Source: Pseudomonadota bacterium
GTDB taxonomy: Bacteria > Pseudomonadota > Alphaproteobacteria > Sphingomonadales > Sphingomonadaceae
DNA: 64,000 nt
Assembly: GCA_023400405.1 (NCBI GenBank)
Contig: JAEXFD010000030.1
Location: 62,001-126,000 of the forward strand
Direction of reading: 5' to 3'
A program made the position numbers and the translations under genes. The notes beneath the pieces are model-generated. The model was given only the letters and a program-made list of their open reading frames with translations, did not search any database and was not told the origin of the DNA. Position 1 is the first letter of the stretch; each line of letters starts with the position of its first letter. Below, piece by piece: positions 9,035 to 16,556 of the stretch.

Positions 9035-10044
9035 GCCGCCACGCGCCTGCCCGCGCCCCATATTTCCGAGCCTGCGTAGAGCGTGCCCTCGGCATAGGTG
9101 ACGCTCGGCGCGCGATCCTCGGCGAGGAAGGTGGGGCCATCGAGATCCACCAGGTCGGCAAGCTGGCCGAGCACGAAGCCCGGCGCCGTGCCGAGACTGG
9201 TCGCGATCATCGTGCCGACCATCACGCCCAGGCCGAGCCGCCGCGCCTCGGCGGCCATCAGCAGCCCCTCGGTGAGCCCGCCGCACTTGTCGAGCTTGAT
9301 GTTGACCACGTCGAACCGGCCGGGCGCGTCGCCAAGGTCGGCGAGCGACAACAGGCTCTCGTCCCCCGCGATCGGGATCGGCGAGCGGAAACCTTCGAGA
9401 TCAGCCTCGCGCCCGCGCGCCAGCGGCTGTTCGAGCAGCGACACGCCATGCGGCGCCAGCCCCTCGACCAGCGCCTCGAGATCGCCGCGCGAGAAACCCT
9501 GATTGCCATCGACGCCCATCCAGACGTCCGGACGGGCCGCGCGGATCGCCGCCACGCGGGCGAGGTCGAGATCGAGCTCACCGGTCAGCTTGACCTTGAT
9601 CGACTTGGCCTGGGCATAGCCGCGCGCCACCGCCGCCATTGCCTCGGGCGTGTCGGCGCTCACCGTGAAGGTGGTGACGATCGGCCGCGGCGGCGCATCG
9701 AGCCCGGCGAGCTGCCAGACCGGCCGGCCGGTGCGCGAGGCTTCGAGATCCCACAAGGCCGCATCCACCGCGTTGCGGGCCCCGCCCGGCGGCATCGCCG
9801 CGCGCAGTTCCTCGCGGGTCGGATCGCGCTCGATCACGTCGCGCGCCGCTTCGATCGCCGCGCGCATATGATCGAGGTCGTCGCCGAGATAATAGGCCCC
9901 CGCCCCCTCGCCGCGCCCGCGATGCGCGCCGTCGTCGAGCGTGACGACGAGCACCTCGGCCGTCTCGAACACATAGCCCGAGATGCGGAACGGCTGGGCG
10001 AGCCGCAGCGTGTCGGTGGCGACCGACAGCGTCAGGCGCGCCAT
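9031..10044 (-). CDS. dgcA: Enolase-superfamily N-acetyl-D-Glu racemase DgcA / dipeptide epimerase
   Basis: 337-aa muconate-lactonising-enzyme-type barrel. The expected catalytic set is present: K150-V-K152, metal ligands D179, E205 and D228, and the opposite-face lysine in KLDK (K250/K253). Two assignments fit: N-acetyl-D-glutamate racemase DgcA, supported by the nearby dgcN, or L-Ala-D/L-Glu epimerase of murein peptide recycling, supported by the adjacent POT transporter and dipeptidase. Both move the Glu stereocentre. The ATG overlaps the upstream hydrolase stop as TGATG, so translation is coupled. Confidence 0.82.
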   Translation of the reverse strand: MARLTLSVATDTLRLAQPFRISGYVFETAEVLVVTLDDGAHRGRGEGAGAYYLGDDLDHMRAAIEAARDVIERDPTREELRAAMPPGGARNAVDAALWDLEASRTGRPVWQLAGLDAPPRPIVTTFTVSADTPEAMAAVARGYAQAKSIKVKLTGELDLDLARVAAIRAARPDVWMGVDGNQGFSRGDLEALVEGLAPHGVSLLEQPLARGREADLEGFRSPIPIAGDESLLSLADLGDAPGRFDVVNIKLDKCGGLTEGLLMAAEARRLGLGVMVGTMIATSLGTAPGFVLGQLADLVDLDGPTFLAEDRAPSVTYAEGTLYAGSEIWGAGRRVAA

Positions 10045-12068
10045 CAGTAGTTCACCGTCATCGCGAGCAGGCTGTAGGCCCAGGCGGTCCACAGCACGAC
10101 GATCCCCGCGAGCAGGATCAGCACGCTCCACAGCTTGCGTGCCCAGCCCCGCCCGTCACGCCAGGTCAGCCAGGCGTTCCAGCCGGCGATGCCCACCGCG
10201 CCGACGAAGACGATCGCGCCGCTGATCTGGAGCAGCCAAAGCCAGAAGTTGGCGCTCGAGGTGAGGTTGCTGATGTCGCCGAACAACAGCGTGAACGCCA
10301 GCATCCAGCCACCGAGCACCAGCAGCACCGCCAGCGCAATGATCCGCGTCGCACGATAGGCCTTGAGGCTGTTGCCCGTCACCTTGAGCGGCGCGGCATA
10401 GCGCCGACGCACCAGCCAGCTCGCCGGCCAATAGACGAAGGTGAGCAGCAGCACCGCGAGGCTGGCATAGAGCGCCGGCATCAGCCAACCGGCCGAGCGC
10501 CAGCCGGGAACCCGATCATAGACCATGAAGGGCGAGATCAGGTCGAAGCTCCAGCGCACAACCTTGCCATCGACCACCTTGGCGGCGAGCCGATCATGCC
10601 CGCCGCGCTCGCGCCAGACGAAGGGCGCGATCTCGTCCCACTGCCGCACTGCGCCGTCCGCGCCGGTGAGCGAGGGGATGACCAGCGCGCCCTTGTCGTC
10701 GGTGGTGATCGCGACCTGGCCGATCAGGTTGAGGATGTTGATGAAGTTGGACACCGAGCGGCGGCTGACTTCCCAATGCCCGGTCATCATCCGCGCATGC
10801 TCGGCCGCGGTCTTGGCATCGACGCGTCCGTCCTTCGTCGTCGAGGGGAAATAGCGGTCGGCAAAGTCCTGGAACAACTGGCCGCGCACGACATGCGCCG
10901 CGCCGTCGCGCCCGGCGCTGTTGAACGAGACGTAGAAGCCCGTCTTTTCCTTCATGAACAGGTGCAGCGAGGTGTGGAAGCTATTGGTGTCGCCGAGGTG
11001 CGCGATCACTTCGCGGCCATTGATGTTGGTCTCGAAGAAGCCGAGCTCCATCCGGTTGAGCGGCGGGATCAGCGACATCGGATTGACGCGGTCGAGCGGG
11101 CTCTGGTGCATTGTCGCCGCGGTCTGGGGCGAGAGGATTCCGCGGCCATTGTCGAGATGCGCGATCATGAACTTGGCCATGTCGAGCCCCGAGGCGGCGA
11201 GCGATCCCGCCGGCGCCGGGCCGACGAACTCGAAGCCCTTGGCCGGCTGAGAGGCGCGGTCGTAACCGGTCGCCATCAGCGGCTGGAGGTTCTTGGGCAG
11301 CGGCTGGCGGAAGCTCGCCGTCTGCATGTCGAGCGGGCGGAAGATGCGCTGCTCGACATAATCGTCGAACGGGATGCCGGAGACGCGCTGGACGATGTAC
11401 CCGGCCAGCGCCGTCGCCCAGTTCGAATAGTCGGGGGTGGTCCCCGCATCGAAGATCCGCGTCGGCGTCCAGGTCTTGAGATAGGCCTCGAGCGACAGGT
11501 TGAGCTTGGGATCGTAGAAGATGATGTTCTTGAGTACCTCTTCGAACCCGCCGGTATGCGTCATGATCTGGCGCAGCGTGACCGGCTGCCCCTTTCGCGG
11601 CGGAATCTTGAAGTCGATATAGGTGTTGACGTCCTTGTCGAGGTCGAGCTTGCCCGCCTCGACGAGCTGCATCACCGCGGTCCAGGTGACGAGCTTCGAG
11701 GTCGAGCCCGGGCGGAACAGCGTGCGCGCAGGATCGACCGGGATGCGCTTGGCGACATCGGCATAGCCATAGCCGCGTGCGGCGATCACCTGCCCGTCCT
11801 TGACCACCGTCACCACGGCACCGGCGATGTCGCCATTGTGGAGCGCGTAGGGAAGATAGCCGTCGAGCCACGGCCCGACATCGGCTGCGGTGAGTTCATG
11901 CGGGCCGGGCGGCGGTGGTGGCGGCAGCGTGACCGGCGCCGCTTGAGCCGTGGTTGGCGGTGCGGCCGGGCCCGGCGCCGGCCCCTGCGCCCAGGCGATT
12001 CCCGCCGCCAGCGCCGCGCCGATCGCGATCAACCGGCCGATTCCCCTCGCTCGCATCCTCGTGCCCAT
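10044..12068 (-). CDS. Membrane-anchored S12-type serine hydrolase (674 aa)
   Basis: N-terminal signal segment (GRLIAIGAALAAGIAWA), a Pro-rich linker, a class C beta-lactamase-like domain with S122-T-S-K125 and Y214-S-N216, then four C-terminal membrane segments between about residues 525 and 670. The catalytic domain should sit in the periplasm, tethered to the inner membrane. It resembles the gene at the left edge of the window. It is first in operon B, ahead of dgcA and the peptide transporter. Trimming of D-amino-acid peptides before import is inferred. A slightly later Met (M5) is also possible as the start. Confidence 0.88.
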   Translation of the reverse strand: MGTRMRARGIGRLIAIGAALAAGIAWAQGPAPGPAAPPTTAQAAPVTLPPPPPPGPHELTAADVGPWLDGYLPYALHNGDIAGAVVTVVKDGQVIAARGYGYADVAKRIPVDPARTLFRPGSTSKLVTWTAVMQLVEAGKLDLDKDVNTYIDFKIPPRKGQPVTLRQIMTHTGGFEEVLKNIIFYDPKLNLSLEAYLKTWTPTRIFDAGTTPDYSNWATALAGYIVQRVSGIPFDDYVEQRIFRPLDMQTASFRQPLPKNLQPLMATGYDRASQPAKGFEFVGPAPAGSLAASGLDMAKFMIAHLDNGRGILSPQTAATMHQSPLDRVNPMSLIPPLNRMELGFFETNINGREVIAHLGDTNSFHTSLHLFMKEKTGFYVSFNSAGRDGAAHVVRGQLFQDFADRYFPSTTKDGRVDAKTAAEHARMMTGHWEVSRRSVSNFINILNLIGQVAITTDDKGALVIPSLTGADGAVRQWDEIAPFVWRERGGHDRLAAKVVDGKVVRWSFDLISPFMVYDRVPGWRSAGWLMPALYASLAVLLLTFVYWPASWLVRRRYAAPLKVTGNSLKAYRATRIIALAVLLVLGGWMLAFTLLFGDISNLTSSANFWLWLLQISGAIVFVGAVGIAGWNAWLTWRDGRGWARKLWSVLILLAGIVVLWTAWAYSLLAMTVNY

Positions 12069-12103
12069 TGCCGCCGTTCCTCTTTTTCGGTACTGTTTGG
12101 ATG

Positions 12104-12147
12104 TATCCTGATCAGGACATGTTTATCCTGTTTAGGCGAAGCGTCAA
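12104..12147 (-). promoter_or_regulatory. Divergent promoter/operator region of operons B and C
   Basis: On the minus strand TTGACG (12142-12147) and TAAACA (12120-12125) form a promoter with a 16-nt spacer for the S12 hydrolase operon. Two copies of TATCCTG (plus strand, 12104-12110 and 12124-12130) lie exactly 20 bp apart, and the first is part of the perfect palindrome TCCTGATCAGGA (12106-12117). The repeats flank and overlap the -10, as expected for a repressor site. The XRE-cupin gene reads away in the other direction, so it is probably also self-regulated. Confidence 0.55.
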
Positions 12148-12168
12148 CGGCAATGGAAAGGAAAAGGC

Positions 12169-12858
12169 GTGCCGTCATCTCCCCCGACCCTGGGAGTCCT
12201 GCTGCGCGGCCTGCGCGCACGCGAGGGCTGGACGCTCAAGGAAATGAGCGCGAAGTCGGGAATTCCGGTGTCTACGCTCTCCAAGATCGAGCATGACCGC
12301 CTCACCCTGACCTACGACAAGCTCCAGTCGCTTGCGCGCCGTCTGGGCCTGCGCATGGCGGACCTGTTCGCGGAGAGCGAGGAGGAGACGGTGCAGCCGG
12401 TCACCGCGCGGCGCAGCCTGGGCGATATGGCGAGTTCGGTGCGGGTCGAGACGCCGAACTACGACTATTATTATCTCTGCACCGAGCTGCGCCGGAAGCG
12501 GATGATCCCGGTGCTCACCAAGATCCGCGCGCGTTCGCCCGAGCAGTTCGGCGAGCTCGTCCACCATAGCGGCGAAGAGTTTCTCTACGTGCTCAGCGGC
12601 CGAGTCGAGGTGCAGACCGAATTCTACGATTCGGTGATCCTGGAGCCTGGCCAGGCGCTCTACATCGATTCGAGCATGGGGCACGCCTATCTCGCCGCCG
12701 AAGGCTGCGACGAGGCCGCAGTGCTCGCGGTGATGTCGAGTTCGGAGGAAGAATTGATGGAATCGCTCCTGACGCTCCATGCGGAGCAGCGCGGCACCGC
12801 CGATAATGAAAATGAAGCGGCGACGGCCCCCCGCCCCCATCGCGGGCGTGGCCGCTAA
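12169..12858 (+). CDS. XRE-family regulator with cupin sensor domain (229 aa)
   Basis: N-terminal helix-turn-helix (about residues 8-62: LRAREGWTLKEMSAKSGIPV, STLSKIEHDRLTL) and a C-terminal cupin domain (about 120-190) with HHSGEEFLYVLSG and PGQALYIDSSMGHAY. Such regulators usually bind a small ligand in the cupin. The start is GTG, preceded by GGAAAGG. The stop overlaps the M19 dipeptidase start as TAATG. Its position between two operons that share a repeated motif makes it the likely controller of the D-peptide locus. Confidence 0.9.
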   Translation: MPSSPPTLGVLLRGLRAREGWTLKEMSAKSGIPVSTLSKIEHDRLTLTYDKLQSLARRLGLRMADLFAESEEETVQPVTARRSLGDMASSVRVETPNYDYYYLCTELRRKRMIPVLTKIRARSPEQFGELVHHSGEEFLYVLSGRVEVQTEFYDSVILEPGQALYIDSSMGHAYLAAEGCDEAAVLAVMSSSEEELMESLLTLHAEQRGTADNENEAATAPRPHRGRGR

Positions 12859-14105
12859 TGCGCCGCCTCGCTTTCGCGCTTGCCGCCAGCGCTTCGCTGC
12901 TCGCCTCCGCCGCCAGCGCGCAGACCCGCGCGGCACCGCAGGATTATGCCGTGCGCGTCGCACGCGTCCTCAAGACCACTCCGCTGATCGACGGTCATAA
13001 CGACTGGCCCGAGGCGCTGCGCGAACATGCCGGCGAAGCGCGCTGGACGATGGACCTCAATCGGCTGCCGGGCACGCTCGATGGCTACAATACCGATATC
13101 GAGCGCCTGCGCCGCGGCCGGGTCGGCGGGCAATTCTGGTCGGTCTGGGTCTCGGCGGACCTGCCGGGCAAGCAGCAGGTGGAGGAGACGCTCGAGCAGA
13201 TCGACCTCGTCCACTCGCTCGCCGCGCGCTACCCGTCGGTCTTCGCCCTGGCGCGCACCGCCGACGAAGTCCGCCGCGCCCATGCCGCCGGCAAGATCGC
13301 CTCGATGATCGGCGTCGAGGGCGGCGGGCAGATCGACGGCAATCTCTCGGTGCTGCGCGCCTATGCCGCGCTCGGCGCCGGCTATCTCACCCTCACCCAT
13401 TCGCGGACGATCGAATGGGCGGATTCAGCCACCGACAATCCCCAGCATGGCGGCCTTACCGATTTCGGCCGCAAGGTCGTGCTCGAGCTCAACCGGCTCG
13501 GCATGCTGGTTGATCTCAGCCACGTCAGCGAAGGCACGATGCGCGACGCCCTCAAGGTCTCGAAGGCGCCGGTGATCTTCTCGCATTCGAGCGCGCGCGC
13601 GATCGACGATCATCCGCGCAACGTCTCGGACGAGGTGCTTCGCCTCGTCCGCGCCAATGGCGGCGTGGTGATGGTCAATTACGCCAAGCCCTATGTCTCG
13701 GAGGCCTTCCGCCAATGGTCGGCGGCATCGGCGGCGGAGAAGGCACGGCTCAATTCGCCGCCGTTCGACGGCGTCGACATCGGCCAGCCCGAAAAGGCGG
13801 CCGCCGACTATGCGACCTGGCTCAAGGCGCATCCCCGACCCCAGGTCACGCTGAGCGACGTCGCCGATCATATCGAGCATATCGCCAAGGTGGCGGGCGT
13901 CGATCATGTCGGCATCGGTTCGGACTATGACGGCGTCGGCGACGCGCTGCCGGTGGGGCTGGAGGACGTGTCGAGCTACCCCGCGCTGCTCGCCGAACTG
14001 ATGCGCAGGGGCTGGAGCGACACCGATATCGCCAAGCTGGCGGGCGGCAATGTGCTGCGGGTGATGGAGGCTGCGGAGAAGGTCAAGGCAAGCCTGGCGC
14101 GGTAG
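12858..14105 (+). CDS. Secreted M19 membrane dipeptidase (415 aa)
   Basis: Renal-dipeptidase-type zinc hydrolase with a signal peptide (ALAASASLLASAASA). Metal and active-site motifs are present: DGHNDWP (HxD), GVEGGG (bridging Glu), DLSHVS and FSHSSAR (His ligands) and GIGSDYDG (Asp). The family cleaves dipeptides and tolerates a D-residue at the C-terminal position, which fits a D-Glu or D-Ala peptide locus. It is translationally coupled to the regulator upstream. The location is probably periplasmic. Confidence 0.92.
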   Translation: MRRLAFALAASASLLASAASAQTRAAPQDYAVRVARVLKTTPLIDGHNDWPEALREHAGEARWTMDLNRLPGTLDGYNTDIERLRRGRVGGQFWSVWVSADLPGKQQVEETLEQIDLVHSLAARYPSVFALARTADEVRRAHAAGKIASMIGVEGGGQIDGNLSVLRAYAALGAGYLTLTHSRTIEWADSATDNPQHGGLTDFGRKVVLELNRLGMLVDLSHVSEGTMRDALKVSKAPVIFSHSSARAIDDHPRNVSDEVLRLVRANGGVVMVNYAKPYVSEAFRQWSAASAAEKARLNSPPFDGVDIGQPEKAAADYATWLKAHPRPQVTLSDVADHIEHIAKVAGVDHVGIGSDYDGVGDALPVGLEDVSSYPALLAELMRRGWSDTDIAKLAGGNVLRVMEAAEKVKASLAR

Positions 14106-14125
14106 TCCAGCGCTTCCTTCAGCCT

Positions 14126-14223
14126 GCTCCCCGGCGAAGGCCGGGGCCCAGCTTCCACGAAGCTGAGGCGACGGGACGCCATCGAGACCGCTGGCAACTG
14201 GGCCCCGGCCTTCGCCGGGGAGC
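14126..14223. repeat. Long inverted repeat between convergent genes
   Basis: Two 26-bp arms (14126-14151 and 14198-14223) are perfect reverse complements built around CCCCGGCGAAGGCCGGGG, separated by 46 bp. It lies between the ends of the M19 dipeptidase and pccA and may act as a bidirectional terminator. Similar palindromes are common in sphingomonad genomes (general knowledge). Confidence 0.8.
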
Positions 14224-14244
14224 TGGTAACGGTAAATCTCGCGC

Positions 14245-16341
14245 CTACTCGAACTCCAGGATCGCCGCGTCGACTGCCAGGCTGTCGCCGGGTGCGAAAT
14301 TCGCCGCCTTCACCATGCCCGCCTTCTCGGCGCGCAGGATGTTCTCCATCTTCATCGCCTCGACCACCGCGAGCGCTTGCCCCGCCTCGACGCGGTCCCC
14401 CGGCGCGACATGGAGCTGGGTGAGCAGCCCCGGCATCGGCGCGAGCAGAAACTTGCTCATGTCGGGCGGCACCTTCTCGATCATATGGTGCCGGAACCGC
14501 GCGACATGCGGCGGATAGACTTCCACGCGGTGCGTCGCGCCATGCGCCGTCAGCTTCCACGCCGCTCCCTGCCGCGCGACGCCCACCGTGAGCGGCGCAT
14601 CGTCGATCCGCGCGACGAACAGCGGCTCGCCCGGCCGCCAATGGCCGACCAGGTCGAGCGGCGGCTCGTTCGGATCGAAATTCACCAGTAGGCCGCCTTC
14701 ATAGCCGTCGACCGTCACTTCGAACATCTCGCCGTCGATCAGGACGGCGCGTTCGGTGGTCAGCGCCGGGGGCGCCATCTGCCCCGAAATCTCCGCGGCG
14801 CGCTCGGTGCGCTTGAGGTCCAGCACCACCGCGACTGCCGCCAGTTTGCGCTTGAGCTCGGCGGAAGCCGGCGCGCCATGGAAGCCCTCGGGATATTCCT
14901 CGGCGATGAAGCCCGTGGTCAGCGCACCTTCGCGGAAGCGCGGGTGCTGCATCAGCGCACTAAGGAAATCGATATTGTGCCCGATGCCGTCGATCCGGAA
15001 GCGATCGAGCGCCGCCACCTGCAGATCCGCCGCTTCCTCGCGCGTCTCGCCCCAGGTGACCAGCTTGGCGATCATCGGATCGTAGAACATCGAGATTTCG
15101 CTGCCCTCGGTCACGCCGTCGTCTACGCGGACATAAGGCGCCTTCTTCAGCCCCTCCCCTTTAGGGGAGGGGTTGGGGTGGGGCCTGTCCGCGAGCGACG
15201 GTCTCGGTGAGACATCCCCCACCCCCAACCCCTCCCCTGAAGGGGAGGGGCTAAGGTAGCGTACCAGCCGCCCGGTGCTTGGCAGGAAGCCGCGATACGG
15301 ATCCTCGGCATAGACGCGGTTCTCGATCGCCCAGCCGGTGAGCGTCACATCGTCCTGCGTGAAGGAAAGCGGCTCCCCCGCCGCGACCCGGATCATCTGC
15401 TCGACCAGGTCGAGCCCGGTCACTGCCTCGGTCACCGGATGCTCGACCTGGAGCCGGGTGTTCATCTCGAGGAAGTAGAAGCCCTGGCCGGTCTTGTCGG
15501 CGCCCGAGACGATCAGCTCGACCGTGCCGGCGCTGTAATAGCCCACCGCCCGCGCCAGCGCGACCGCCTGCTCGCCCATCGCCTTGCGCATCTCGGGGCT
15601 GACGAAGGGCGACGGCGCCTCCTCGACCACCTTCTGATGCCGCCGCTGGATCGAGCATTCGCGCTCGCCGAGATAGACGATGTTGCCGTGTTGGTCGCCC
15701 AGCACCTGGATCTCGATATGGCGCGGGCTTTCGATGAACTTCTCGATGAACACGCGGTCGTCGCCGAAGCTCGCCAGCCCCTCGCGCTTGGTCGCCTCGA
15801 AACCCTCGCGGACATCGGCCTCGCTCCAGGCCAGCCGCATCCCCTTGCCGCCGCCGCCGGCTGATGCCTTCATCATCACCGGATAGCCGATCTCGTCCGA
15901 GATGCGCACGGCATGTTCTGTATCCTCGATCACCCCGACGAACCCCGGAACGACATTGACGCCGGCGGCCTTGGCGAGCTTCTTGGATTCGATCTTGTCG
16001 CCCATCGCGGCGATCGCGTTCGGCGGCGGCCCGACAAAGGCGATGCCGGCCTCCGCGCAGGCACGCGCGAAGCTCTCGCGCTCGGAGAGGAAACCATAGC
16101 CCGGGTGGATGCAATCCGCCCCGGTCTCCTTGGCGGCCAGCAGGATCAGCTCGGCCTTGAGATAGCTCTCTGCCGCCGGCGCCGGCCCGAGCCGAACCGC
16201 CTCGTCCGCCATCAGCACGTGCGGCGCGCGCGCATCGGCATCCGAATAGACCGCCACCGTGGCGATGCCCATCTTCTTGGCGGTGCGCATCACGCGGCAC
16301 GCGATCTCGCCGCGATTGGCGACCAGGATTTTCTTGAACAT
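14245..16341 (-). CDS. pccA: Propionyl-CoA carboxylase alpha (biotin) subunit, with in-frame repeat insertion
   Basis: 698-aa biotin-dependent carboxylase subunit: biotin carboxylase with [17 protein letters not shown] at the start, the ATP-grasp glycine loop KASAGGGGKGMR, and a C-terminal biotinyl domain with AMKM (K664 biotinylated). With PccB it converts propionyl-CoA to methylmalonyl-CoA. The start is set by homology and by the TGATG overlap with the small gene upstream. Residues of roughly 364-398 are encoded by a palindromic repeat inserted between RLVRYL and VRVDDGV, so the protein is about 35 residues longer there than usual. It could also act on related acyl-CoAs. Confidence 0.93.
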   Translation of the reverse strand: MFKKILVANRGEIACRVMRTAKKMGIATVAVYSDADARAPHVLMADEAVRLGPAPAAESYLKAELILLAAKETGADCIHPGYGFLSERESFARACAEAGIAFVGPPPNAIAAMGDKIESKKLAKAAGVNVVPGFVGVIEDTEHAVRISDEIGYPVMMKASAGGGGKGMRLAWSEADVREGFEATKREGLASFGDDRVFIEKFIESPRHIEIQVLGDQHGNIVYLGERECSIQRRHQKVVEEAPSPFVSPEMRKAMGEQAVALARAVGYYSAGTVELIVSGADKTGQGFYFLEMNTRLQVEHPVTEAVTGLDLVEQMIRVAAGEPLSFTQDDVTLTGWAIENRVYAEDPYRGFLPSTGRLVRYLSPSPSGEGLGVGDVSPRPSLADRPHPNPSPKGEGLKKAPYVRVDDGVTEGSEISMFYDPMIAKLVTWGETREEAADLQVAALDRFRIDGIGHNIDFLSALMQHPRFREGALTTGFIAEEYPEGFHGAPASAELKRKLAAVAVVLDLKRTERAAEISGQMAPPALTTERAVLIDGEMFEVTVDGYEGGLLVNFDPNEPPLDLVGHWRPGEPLFVARIDDAPLTVGVARQGAAWKLTAHGATHRVEVYPPHVARFRHHMIEKVPPDMSKFLLAPMPGLLTQLHVAPGDRVEAGQALAVVEAMKMENILRAEKAGMVKAANFAPGDSLAVDAAILEFE
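15149..15252. repeat. Palindromic element inserted in frame within pccA
   Basis: About 104 bp. Two short hairpins (15151-15172 and 15229-15250, arms CCCCTCCCCT/AGGGGAGGGG) are joined by GGTTGGGGTGGGG-type arms, so the whole element folds back on itself. It is closely similar to the intergenic element at 23088-23209. It keeps the pccA frame open and encodes Ser/Pro/Gly-rich residues. Confidence 0.85.
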
Positions 16342-16556
16342 CAGCGACTCCAAGGTCGGAATAAAATGACGAGGGCGATCTGACATGTGATCGCGGCGAC
16401 GATCGCGACCGGCAGCGGCCAGCTTAGCGGTTCACAACTGGCATCAGGTCCAAGCCCACAAGGTCCAAGGGCAATCAACAGCGCGGCAAAATAGGCAACT
16501 ACCCAGAGGAGAACGCTCGTCGCCAGACAAGCGCCCAACCTCCCTGCTCTACTCAC
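16341..16556 (-). CDS. Small membrane protein (71 aa) between bioB and pccA
   Basis: Unrecognised protein with a GTG start overlapping the bioB stop (GTGA) and a stop overlapping the pccA start (TGATG). Two hydrophobic segments (about residues 8-30 and 45-66) flank a short loop with two cysteines ([13 protein letters not shown]). The last residues are basic (FRPWSR). The double overlap argues strongly for translation. Its function is unknown; a link to biotin or the carboxylase is possible only by position. Confidence 0.65.
   Translation of the reverse strand: MSRAGRLGACLATSVLLWVVAYFAALLIALGPCGLGPDASCEPLSWPLPVAIVAAITCQIALVILFRPWSR

Noticed and set aside
16342..16386. Longer pccA start 45 nt upstream
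   Set aside because: The extension has no family similarity and lies inside the coupled small gene; [11 protein letters not shown] is the normal N-terminus.
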